Below are positions 1-10,300 of a DNA stretch of 18,985 nucleotides, in pieces. The notes beneath the pieces are model-generated. The model saw only the letters and a program-made list of their open reading frames with translations. It ran no database searches and was not told where the DNA came from. The stretch is from Asterionellopsis glacialis (lineage: Eukaryota; Bacillariophyta; Plagiogrammaphyceae; Rhaphoneidales; Asterionellopsidaceae): positions 1 through 18,985 of the forward strand of contig WKLE02005327.1 of assembly GCA_014885115.2 (NCBI GenBank), written 5' to 3'. The stretch's first letter is position 1. Each line of letters begins with the position of its first letter. The translations under genes and the position numbers were made by a program.

Positions 1-127
1 GTACCCAACGTACGTAGTTCTACATACACGGTCATTGCTGTAGAGCCCGGTAGGTGGAATCTCATTTCACCCGAAAGGTACTGCTCACGCTACGAACAGG
101 TGAGTCGTTCTGATACTGTACCCCAGG

Positions 128-146
128 TACCTGGTAATACCAGGTA
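128..146. repeat. Inverted repeat TACCTGGTA/TACCAGGTA
   Basis: Two perfect 9-bp arms (128-136 and 138-146) are separated by one base. The left arm overlaps the 12-bp palindrome CCAGGTACCTGG at 123-134, so several alternative hairpins are possible. It belongs to the same motif family as the palindromes at 257-278 and 15702-15780. Confidence 0.85.
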
Positions 147-256
147 GTCTACCTGTACCTGTACCATGTACAATACTTATAGTAGTAGAATATAAAGATT
201 CGACTAATTCGTTGTATTTTGGCTGTGGGTAAAACAACTACCGGTAGGTCCCTACG

Positions 257-278
257 TACCAGGTACATGTACCTGGTA
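257..278. repeat. Perfect 22-bp palindrome
   Basis: The 22 bases are identical to their own reverse complement, with centre ACATGT and outer arms TACCAGGT/ACCTGGTA. It is flanked by further self-complementary pieces: CTACCGGTAG at 238-247 and GTACCGGTAC at 291-300. The role is unknown; it may be a dispersed intergenic repeat or a dimeric-protein site. Confidence 0.9.
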
Positions 279-841
279 GGACTACCACAGGTACCGGTAC
301 TGTTCGTGAAGCACGACCTCGAGAGTAGTGCGGTTCGGAATATTATTCAATTCGGTTTATTGTAATATTTCACTTTAATGAAATACCTAGTTATTCTCAT
401 TTCTCCTCCTGCGCCTATTCATACTTTGAATATTACTCCTATTAATCAACTTACTTGAAAATCCAAAATCATTCAAATCAATTGGCTTATAGCTACTTTG
501 GATGTCCGGGCCGATATGTTCTCGGTTTGGGGTTTGCGGTTTCTCTCCAAACAACTGCTTAAGAAGACATCATTCCCCAAAACACATCTCCTGCCCAGAA
601 GAAGAAATGTTCTCTACGGCTGCAAACGCTGTTCTTCAAGTTTGCACGGTAGCAACAGCAACAGTAACCGGCTACTAAAGTGTTTTGTTATTCCACGAAG
701 CATTGCATCCGAAAGCAATAAAGATTTTCGGACGTGCCGCCAATCACATCATTGATTTTTTCTGGCGAATAAATAAGTTTGATTTGTAGTTCACATCCAT
801 CAAAGAAAATAAAGGTTCCCCATATCGCAATTTAAGTAATC

Positions 842-3800
842 ATGGAACGTATCGAACTAGGCCTACAGCAACAACAAGAGAGCAAAGAAATCAGATATAA
901 TTCTAATCCTCAAACAACAATGCAGGAAAAAGATGAAATGAATGATTCCTCTCGTTCATTTGATTTTGATACAGAACTTGACAACAACGACTACTCTCAA
1001 GCAGAAACATCATCAGAAACAAAAATAATTGTAGCTCATCATCAACAAAATGATGATGGCGGTGATTTTCCAGAGCTACATTCAACATCACAATGGAGAG
1101 ATTCTTCATCGTGTTGTCGATCCTTGAACGATGACAACTGTTCCTCGCCTAGTGACAGACAACAGGCATCAACTACAATAGACGACAGTGAACAAAGACG
1201 ACAACAGCAGCAACAGCAAAGAACGCCTCAATTACGCTCATCACTGCCTCCAATATCACCAGATGAGGAAAAAGGTCCAAGTTTTGCAGAATTGGTAAAC
1301 CTTTTTACAAACTGGCTCCAAAGTTTAGTTACAAGCTGGCTTCAAAATATAGTGACTAAATTGATGCAATTTCTTACTAGAATAGAAAGCCTTCTTCTGG
1401 ATAAAGAAGTTGCAAAACCAGATGAAGAAGATGTTCAAGAAGATTGTGATAATAATGAGGTCAACCGCAATGATAAGGGTGTCATTACGTCATCAGTGGA
1501 GACTGCAATAGTCCAGGAACAACCACAACAAGAATATGACTATGATCGCATGGTAATGCTGCATGCATCTCCTCTTGCATTTCGTGACAGATATCAAACG
1601 GTGCATAAATTTGATTATCATGATTTTACAGAAGAAAAACGGAAGATACGTGATGCGTTCAAGGAGGCACATGATTTATGTGGTAAACAAGTTGATGTTA
1701 TATTTGATGTAGCAACATTGGATCGATTTGAATTAGCATTGACATCAAATACAAATCCTATACTACATTTTTCATGCCATGGACATAAAGATCATTTATA
1801 TTTGGAGAGTGAAACTAACTGGGGTTTTATGAATTGTATTAAAAAGGATACTCTGAAAAAAATGGTAACGGCATCTTCGTCATCCTCATCATCGGGGGGG
1901 CAACAAACACATGAGCATTTACAAGTCGTATTTGTGGCGGCATGCCATTCAGAAGAAATAGGGAAAGCCTTTTTGGAGGCAGGTGTTCGTCATGTTGTAT
2001 GTTGTCCTACAGATATCAAAATTCGACATACAGGTGCTATGGTCTTTGCTCAGAGTTTTTATCGCGCTTTGGGATGTGGACGAACGCTAAAGGAAGCTGT
2101 ACAAATCGCACGCGCTAAAGTATCCGAATCGACAGAACATGTACGGAGCGCTCCAGAAGAAGCAGAGAAATACTTGCTGTTACCACGTCAAGAAACTTTG
2201 GGTGATCCAGATTATCATAATGTTCGTGTATTCTACCAAAAAAAGAAAAATCCACCACTTGCAGAACGACAACGCAGCTATGCTATTCAACGATACCTCC
2301 CACCACCGCCTCAAGCTTTTAGAGGGCGAACTATTGAGGTGGACGAGTATAGAGTGTTAACCGATATTCGGACCAAGCCAATTACTCAGATAACTGTTGG
2401 GAAATACGAAGCTGATCCAACCCTACTGGCTAAGGCTGTCTGTAATTATCTTTATGAACGAAGTCAGGTATTCAAAATACAAGATATTCTTTGGATTGAC
2501 CCAAAATCTTCGTCAATACCACTAAATGATAGAGTAAGCAGATCGTTTCAGCGTGTTCTTGACATGCTCACTGACAACCATCACCATTTCTACGGCAATG
2601 TCTCTGATCAATCCTCAGCGCAACCTAATTATGAAGAATGCTGTTCTCATATAGTGCAAGATATTGGCAGGTTGAATGCAGTTGTTTTCTTACAAATCAG
2701 GCACATACCCATGGACGATCATGCTGCCGAGAAAAAACTTCGAAACTTTTTGAACCATATGGTCAAAGAAACTCAACCGACCGTCAAATTTGTTCTAATT
2801 GGTCCTTCCGGCTTTGATATCAGCGGACCAGAGCCGGTACTTCCTGTGAGCCCTAGTAATAGCAATGTGACCTTGACGAAAATAAATATGAAGGAGGCAG
2901 AGAAGGGAGCGAAAAGGGTAGTAGACGCTTACTTTGCATTTCATTACCCTTCAACGAAGCTTGACCATCTTGACTCTATACCACGATTGTGCCATAGTTT
3001 GAAATATTTGGCAGCTCATGTAAGATCCCTTCAGAAATCAGATGCGAACATGAAAGCTACTTCGCTTCTTATCACTGATGGCCGTCTGGAAGATTTGAAG
3101 AAAGAATTAAAACCCGCGACTACGACGATTCGGCTTATAGTTTGGTGTGGCGAAGGCATTGAAATTTCGAAACCCACCAATAATAGGGCTAAGACTTTGA
3201 TGAATTCGCCTATCCTATCCGCGATTGCCAAGCGAAAACCTAAACTTGTTGTGGTCTGCCTGAAATATGGTGCTGAATGTGCTGCTAACAAATTGGTTCA
3301 GGAACTGGACATTGATGCTGTTGTTATTTGGATTACCATGGACCCTTTTCAAAAGGATGTAAAATGGATGTTTACAATGATTTTCCACCCATTTTGCGAA
3401 TCATTTTTTTCCGGAAAAGCAAATCCGAAAGAATGTTTTGCCGTTTTGAAGGAAAGGACAATCAAGGCCGGATGTCAGGGATGCGATATGGTGAGCCAAG
3501 TTGAGCTATCCGGATCATTCATACGACTTCAAAAACCTGCATGTCCAAGTGCGGAAGGTGTGAAGCTAATGACTCATTCCTGTTCGACAACACCGTGGTT
3601 TTTATCACGTGAGGTAAGAAACTTAAAGATGAATGCAGGTGATTACTCTTTGTTGGATGATGCAAAAGATTACATTTCCCGGCAAAGTACTGAGGGAGAC
3701 CCTAGTTATTTGTTCTTGACGCCAGAGTGGGAGGCGGTCGACTCGACAGAGGTTAACTTGAAAAAAATTAACAGAAAACTTTCTGAGCGAGCTAGAGCAG

Positions 3801-6800
3801 CAGCCTTGTACGTCTGCAATGAAGTCAGTTGTGATAGCTCTGGAATTTTTGGTGGCGGGATATATCTAGTTTCATCAGAGAATGATAAGGCAAAGGTTGA
3901 AGCGGCATTAGCCGAAAAAGTCGAGAGTGCGCTTGTGTGGATCGACTTCCAACGGACCGCGAAAACTCCTATATTCGAGAATGCCGAAGACCTTAATATA
4001 TGGGTAGAAAGTATTGGGAAATCTTCAACAGTTGTTGTCATTCTAACTGGCGATGAAAAGTATTTGCAGCACATTTTTTATCTAGAAGATGAGCTCTACT
4101 CGTATAGTACAAAATATGAACATATCGAAGTTAAAAGGAGCACTGGTAGAGAAGATTTTCCAATCAGAAATCTGATTGGATTTGTCCGTATTCTTCCTTT
4201 GAAAAGGGATGAAGTTAGTAGTGAGGGCTGCATCTTGGACCATGTGCAATACGTCACATTTCTTCTTGCCTTGGAAAAGGTGTTACTTCCCCAAGAAGAA
4301 GGTGGTCTGCGTGACGAAATTCGAGTGTACCGCGATGATGATGGCTCTGTGCAGGTGCGCCTTTGCGTAAGTGATTTTCGTCACTTAACGCGATTGCGAG
4401 ACCTCATCTTGATGGGAGATGCCGCGGAGCAAATGTGCAAACTATTACCAGACCTTAAGCAAAAGGGGTACTCCATTCACTTCGACCGTTCCGCCATGGC
4501 TGAAATATACGAAAGTTTAATACTACAATTGGAGAGTCCAACCGAACACCAACAGATAAAGCTTGAAGAAATTGAATCAAAACGACGGACCCACATTGAA
4601 TCTCCGGCTGGAACAGGTAAGATTATTATGCTTTCTTTCCCTGTTAATGTGAACCCATTTTTCTATAGCATTTTCTTACGTGTTTCTCATGTGTTCAATA
4701 ATTACTAAAGGTAAAACATTTGTAGCTTTAAATAGCACCGTCGACTTTCTTGAGAGAACTAAGTCGGAGGAAAAGGTTTTGTATATCTGTCGCAACAGCT
4801 GCCTGGCAATTCATTTTGTAAAGTGGCTGTGCTATAGAATGCAAAAGGAGTCTGGACTGAACAAAACTTTGAAAAGACTCTACACCTTGAGCGACGATGG
4901 CACGTATGGAATTTGCTCGTATAGTTTTAACAAAAAGAGAGGCATTCTTGATGTATCTTCGTACAAGAAACCATCAGCGCTTTCTTTCGGGAAAATCATA
5001 GTTGATGATGCTCACGATATCTTTGGTAACCATAGGGATAATATTATTCGTGATTTACGAACGAAGGCTAGAAAAATTGTGGAAAGACACAAAGAGTGTG
5101 AATTGATGGTGTTGTCGGACGAGTCACAAGCAAGTGTTTATCGTGATGGTGAAATTACGTACCCGAAAGACCTTAGTCGTGTGCAACTTACAGAGGTTTG
5201 TCGGAATAGTAAACGAATTGTTGCAGGAGCGCTCGCCTACCAGCTACCTGGCACAAACCACCTGACATGTGCACACGACTCGGTTGGTGTACCATTGTCT
5301 CCGATCTTGTTTGACTGCGACAGTACCAATGAGATGCAAACATATGCTGAACAGATTATTGAGGCTATTGGGGACTTGCTACAAGAATTTCCTGGACTCA
5401 ATCTTCACGATCGTCTTGCCATCGTGGTTCCGGATGAAAAATTTCGCGAAGAGCTCTGCTGTGGAGCTGCGCTTGGCGAACTATTGGAAAAAAGCAAAAC
5501 CCAATTCGGTCAGCTATTAGTTCCAAAGACTGCATTTGAAGCCTCTCGCGTACTTAATCTCAGTGACATTAAAGCGGAAGAGGCCTGGATTGTCGTGGAC
5601 TGTATTGACAAACTAGAGGGTCTCGAGCGCTTGATTGTATTTGGTGTTGGGCTTGATGAGAGTTTGGCTGATGTGAGCACCCCGAACTCTATAGTGCGTG
5701 CACGGATTTATCGAGCAATAACGAGGGCGCACTTGGCTTACTTCCTTATTAACAAGCGTGTAGAGAAAGGGTGGTTTGAGTACATAGAAGCACTTGATTT
5801 TGAAGGAGATACATTTTCGCTAGACGACGAGATGAGAAAGACAAAATCGGATTCGACGGTTACATTGATTAGGGAAAACAGTGCAGAATTGTTGGCTGAT
5901 GAGAGTAATGTTGCCCATGGAAGTGCCCAGGGGAGACTAGAAAACTCCGTGTTAAGTGAAAGTGAGCAAGAAGGGTCTACAGATACAAAAACCACTGTCG
6001 ATGCAACAAATTTCAAACAGGGAACATGGGCCGTCCGTAAAAGACTTCAAAAGGAACATCGTAATCATCCTTTCTTCATGCCATTTAAATCCATCGAGTC
6101 AGAAAGCTACGCTGGTAATAGACAGAAGCATGGTGTTCCGGAGGATGATGAGCTTGCTTTTCCGGAAACTGAAGGAACTCCAACCAGAAGTAATGTTAAA
6201 AGCTTATCAGAAGAAGTAGACAAAGAAAAAGATGAAGGGGCAAGCTTGCACTTGATTTCTCCGACAATCGATACCATAAGCTCTCCTCCAAGTGGTGAAA
6301 AGATGGAATTTGAAAAAGAAAAAGTCAGTGCGACAAGCTTAGAGGTACTTTCGCCAGCAAGTGACACACGAAAGTCTGACAAAATTTTATCTGAGACCCC
6401 TCCTCCTAAGCCTGACCGGAAACCAGTAGGAAGAGTGTCATCATTTCGTGACGTAGTGATGTTGGGGCACTCAGAGAGCCTTGATAGCCTCCCAGTCAGT
6501 ACACCAACCTCAAGCTTTGTTCATCATAACAAGGTCTCGCCAATGATAGTTGTCGAACCGATCAGACGCCAAACCATTAGTATGCTGGACATGCATCTGG
6601 AAGATACCATCAAGGAAGAAGACGAGGTCCACCCAGAAGTTTCTGGCGGTACGGAAGATTACTATCATCAAAAGATTAGGGGTGCACAAGCTCGATTCCA
6701 TCGAAAACAATTACGACCAGACGAAGCAAAGCGGAAGGAGCATAGTATCATGAGGAAGGAACAACAGAAGAAGATTCAAAGGCAGCGAGAGGCGAAACTA

Positions 6801-6842
6801 GCTAATGAAAAGAGCCCTAAAAACTATCGTCTAAGTGGTTGA
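842..6842 (+). CDS. CHAT protease / NB-ARC-like / SF1 helicase fusion
   Basis: The gene is join(842..4616, 4711..6842), giving 1968 residues. Residues 1-145 are Gln/Ser-rich and disordered. Residues 148-188 form a hydrophobic amphipathic helix with a tandem WLQSLVT/WLQNIVT. The CHAT domain (~235-430) keeps the caspase-type pair: His313 in FSCHGH and Cys368 in VAACHS. Residues ~490-740 follow the NB-ARC order: FRGR at 493, a P-loop position reduced to VGKYEADPTLLAKA (519-531), a hydrophobic strand at 614, FVLIG at 650, LTKINMKEAE at 678 and IPRLCHSL at 713. Residues ~760-890 look like a second, catalytically dead CHAT unit, and ~1004-1130 is weakly TIR-like. The helicase motifs are complete: I SPAGTGKT (Lys1260), II VDDAHD (1356), III LSDESQ (1393), IV CRNSKRI (Arg1423), V LEGLE (1560) and VI YRAITRAH (Arg1597). 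The tail is disordered, then basic and coiled. Family knowledge places CHAT plus NB-ARC in STAND/NLR-type signalling; a defence or death role is inference. Two separate genes are possible but unlikely, since splicing rebuilds the P-loop. Confidence 0.85.
4617..4710 (+). other. 94-nt intron inside the helicase P-loop
   Basis: The donor is GTAAG at 4617 and the acceptor AAAG ends at 4710. Joining completes a split glycine codon (G|GT, residue 1259) and creates the Walker A motif SPAGTGKTF, which neither open frame has on its own. The length is not a multiple of three, and a stop at 4706-4708 would end a retained-intron product at 1288 residues. Confidence 0.9.
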
Positions 6843-6862
6843 ACCGGTCGTGTCGACCGGTT
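6842..6862 (+). other. Hairpin at the stop codon
   Basis: AACCGGTCG (6842-6850), a 3-nt loop TGT and CGACCGGTT (6854-6862) form a perfect 9-bp, GC-rich stem. It starts on the last base of the TGA stop of the CHAT-helicase gene, so it lies at the start of the 3' UTR. No T-run follows. It may affect termination, mRNA stability or 3' processing. Confidence 0.8.
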
Positions 6863-7324
6863 GGCGGAGTGAAATCTCGTTCAAACTCTGTCTCGATTTA
6901 GCTTCAATCTTATAAAATAGTCTACTTTGTCAGCAAGTACATCATTTTCTTTCTCATTGAGATATTTTTCTTCTGTATTACCTTCATACTTTCTTGCCCA
7001 AATAATTAACAAGTCCGACCCCTCGGGTTAGACCTAGTAGAGCAAAGCATAGGTTAGACAGTACATTTTCGAACTAATAATCTTAATGAAAAAAAAAACG
7101 GACATATACTCTGGAGACAAATAATAATTATAATCATAAAATAATAATAATAGTAATACTGTTTGTAGAGCGTTTTACGTTTTGACGATCTCCCCTTATT
7201 TGGCCAGAATTTCTGAAATTTCATGTGAACGTTGCATCCACAAAAAAGGCTGTATGTCCATTGTCTTTCCTCTCCCTCCAAGTGGATTATAAGCCTCCTT
7301 CCTTCCTTGTTCCTGTCTGTGCTT
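6863..7324. other. Convergent 3' spacer
   Basis: This is the 3' UTR space of two convergent genes, the CHAT-helicase gene (+) and the EH-domain gene (-). It is AT-rich, with a run of ATA/ATT repeats around 7120-7160 and a short A-run at 7088-7098. I see no gene or RNA element. Poly(A) sites of both genes are expected here, but none can be pinned from sequence. Confidence 0.6.
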
Positions 7325-10300
7325 TTAGAAAGGATTGGCGTAGGGATCTCCACCATCACCGGCAGAGCCACCCATGACTGCGCCAAATCCAAATCCATCG
7401 TAGGCTGAATCAGCTTGAGGAGTGGGAATAGTAAGTCCACCACCACTACCCATAACATTGGCATTATTATAAGCTGCACCAGTCGAAGCAGCAGGAGGAG
7501 GACCACCAGGATATCCACCCATAGGAGCACCAGGAGCAGGTCCATTACCAAAAGGATTTGAATAAGCCCCACCATATTCAGGTGCTTTTGGTGCCGCCGC
7601 GGGAGGAGCCGGTTCTGGAGCCTTGGGAACATCATTCATAGATGCAGCAGAAGCAGCTGCAATTTCAGCCTTTTCCAAATCTTGTTGAAGTTTTTCATAT
7701 TGATACTTGGTGTCGCTTGCTACAGTTTGTGCATTGTTTGCCGCAGTTTGTGCTTCCATGTATTGTCTCTTTTTATCGGCGGCTTCTTGCGTCAATTGTT
7801 CTGCTGCTTTCTGTAAAATGTTCCGACAAAGTTAAGAGTTGAAAAAGAAAAAAAAACGGAACAATTCAAAAAAGGTGTAAGAGCAAGACAAAAGCGAGAA
7901 ACGCGGAGTGTGTCTGTCCCAATCAAACACCCAAACCCCACATTATGCCTTGCCATTTCATGTCATACATGGCACCACCATTGCAATACTCAACAAACAA
8001 TACGTACCAAATCTTTTTTCTTTCCACGTCCAAATCCTTTCTTTTTCTCATGTGCTTTTCTTTCTTGGTCTTTGGCTGCTTGTTCTGCCTCGTCGGCAGC
8101 GCGTTTTAACATATCAGCTTGTTCTGCAAATTGGCGTCGTTGTACTTCAGCATCAGCAGCTGTTTGTTGTGCTTCACGAACAGACTCTGTCAATTCTTGC
8201 AAATCTTGGGCAGTTGGTCCTGAAGATGTTGCGATTGGAGCAGGTGCTGCAGCAGCAGGAGGAGGTGCAGGTGCACCATACGCAGCTGGTGCATGTCCAT
8301 TTGTTTGTGGATAATCCACAGGCGCGGGCGCAGGTACAGGTGCAGCAGGTACCGGTGCACCACCCATATACCCATAGGCGTCACCATATCCTGGTGCTGG
8401 AGCATCAGCAGCAGGAACACCACCATACGACAAAGGTAATGTTTCTGTTGCTGCAGGAATGGAAGAAGCTGAAACACTTTCATCTGACATGACTGTTTCT
8501 ACCGCAGCAGCACTACGTGGTGCAGGGGCAGCTGCTGGAGCAGGTGGTGCTTCCGCCATGGGTGCAGGAGCAGGCATAGGTGCCGGAATAGGTGCAGCAG
8601 GTGGTGTATTATCCATAATTGGAGTAGGTGCAGCATCAAATGCAAAGAAGTCCATCTCTGGTGCTGGAGCTGGTGGTGCTGGCAAGGGAACTGGTGCTGA
8701 AGCTACCACCTTACTTGCATCACTGATCGCTTCATGTGCGGCATCAAGTGCATCCTTAGTTGCTTGTGTTTCAGTTACCATATCCGTCATGTTTCTGGCC
8801 AAGGCAGAAGAAGCAAAGAGACGAGGAAGAAGCAGAATGAGTAAACATAAAAGATAACAATGGCATCATTGTATATACAACAATACAATACAATAAAAAC
8901 ATACCCTTTCTTTTCTTTGGCAGCTTTTAATTCAGCTGTTGCTTCAACTAATGCTGATTTAGCACTGAGCACTTGCGCACGTAATCCAGTTAAGGATTCT
9001 GATAATTCACCAATTTCATGAACGGTGGCTGCAATTTCTTTTTGAACTTCTTTTTCTTCATCCGTCAAGGACCCTAATTGTGCCTTTAATGATATGTTTT
9101 CAGCTTGTAATTTTTGTAAGGTTGTTTTTAACTTGCCTAATTCCACAGTATCATCATTCGACATGTCATAGGATTGTGCCAATGCCTTGGTCGACTGTGC
9201 AGGTTCAGGAATACTAGTAGGAGTGGGAGCAGGTTCAGGTACTGCAGCGGGGGTAGGTGCAGGTGCCATTTCAGGTGTGGTTGTCATGGTAGGTTGTTCT
9301 GTCATTTGTGGAGGTGGAGGAAGTTGTTGCTGGTGCTGGTGCTGTTGTTCTGCTGGTGCTGGTTCAGTAGTAGCAGCACCGAAACCTCCGACACTCATAC
9401 CACCACCACCACCAACGCTAGCAGCATCTGTTGTTGACAATCCTTCAAAGGCATCTGAAATACTCATACCACCCGCCGTACTAGCACCACCAGAGGGTAA
9501 TGGTGGTGGTCCCTGTAACCCACTTAAATTAGTCTCTGTAGATGTAGAAGCATGAATCTCAGGTGGTGGAGCCATACCCTGTTGTTGTTGTTGTTGTTGC
9601 GGTTGTTGATACTGACCAGCAACAGCTGCAGCAGTGTGTGCAGTTGCTCCTGGTGGTAAAGGTGGACGTCCTGTTGCACTTCTTGTAGATGCTGCAGGGG
9701 ATGGTGGTGGTTGATACGTACTGGGTGCTGGTGCTGGTGCCGCTGCAGGTTGTTGTTGTTGTTCCTTTAACATTTTAAGACTTACAGGTAACGAAGCTGG
9801 CATGGGTAAATTCTTTTTGGATAAGCAAACTATAAGATGCATAGCAAAGGCAAACTCAGTCTTGTCCAATTTGTTATCAATAGGAGAATCTACCATATTC
9901 CAGATTTGTCCTAATTGGGATGTAGGTAATCCAGATTTACTAAACAATGCTACAGCCTCAGGACCATATACGTACCCATCTGCCTTGGCATATTGAGGAA
10001 ACAAGGATTCGTACCTTGCCATATCTTGGGGGAATAATGTATACGGGTCCTGTGTGGTCAAGGCTGTCGTAGGCATTGCACCTGCTGCCGGAGGGACTGG
10101 AGCACTTGCAATCGAAGGAGGAGGTGCAGGTGTGGCAGCAGAAATACCAGATACATGTGAATATCCAGAAGGTGAAGGTGGAGCTTGCAATTGTTGTGGA
10201 TGTTGCTGTTGCTGTTGTGGCTGCTGCATGACAGGCGTAGCAGCACGGTGAGGTGAAGGTTGAGGAGTTGGTGCTGCAGGTTGTTGCTGTTGTTGCATCT

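Larger units (their letters stand above)
1..841. other. Upstream spacer, GTACC-rich, no convincing gene
   Basis: No conserved protein or RNA gene was recognised here. The first 300 bases are dense in short palindromes built on GGTACC, TACCAGGTA and CTACCGGTAG (listed separately). The rest is AT-rich and probably holds the promoter and 5' leader of the CHAT-helicase gene. An 85-codon open frame at 498-755 has no recognisable domain and I do not call it. An in-frame stop (TAA) lies shortly before the ATG at 842, which supports that start. Confidence 0.6.

Noticed and set aside
1..300. CRISPR-like or transposon-end interpretation of the GTACC repeats
   Set aside because: Units are not regularly spaced, have no constant repeat length, and no transposase or target duplication is visible; the host also looks eukaryotic.
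498..755. 85-codon open frame upstream of the CHAT-helicase gene
   Set aside because: It has no recognisable domain, a basic low-information sequence and no splice path into the downstream gene; it is more likely leader or spacer.
4680..6842. Second half of the CHAT-helicase gene as a separate gene
   Set aside because: The open frame begins at a non-ATG codon inside a GT-AG intron, and only splicing restores the full Walker A motif, so I treat it as exon 2.
7908..8857. Long Val/Leu/Gln- or Ala/Gly-rich plus-strand frames opposite the EH gene
   Set aside because: They are antisense shadows of Ala/Pro/Gln low-complexity coding sequence with a consistent multi-exon gene on the minus strand.
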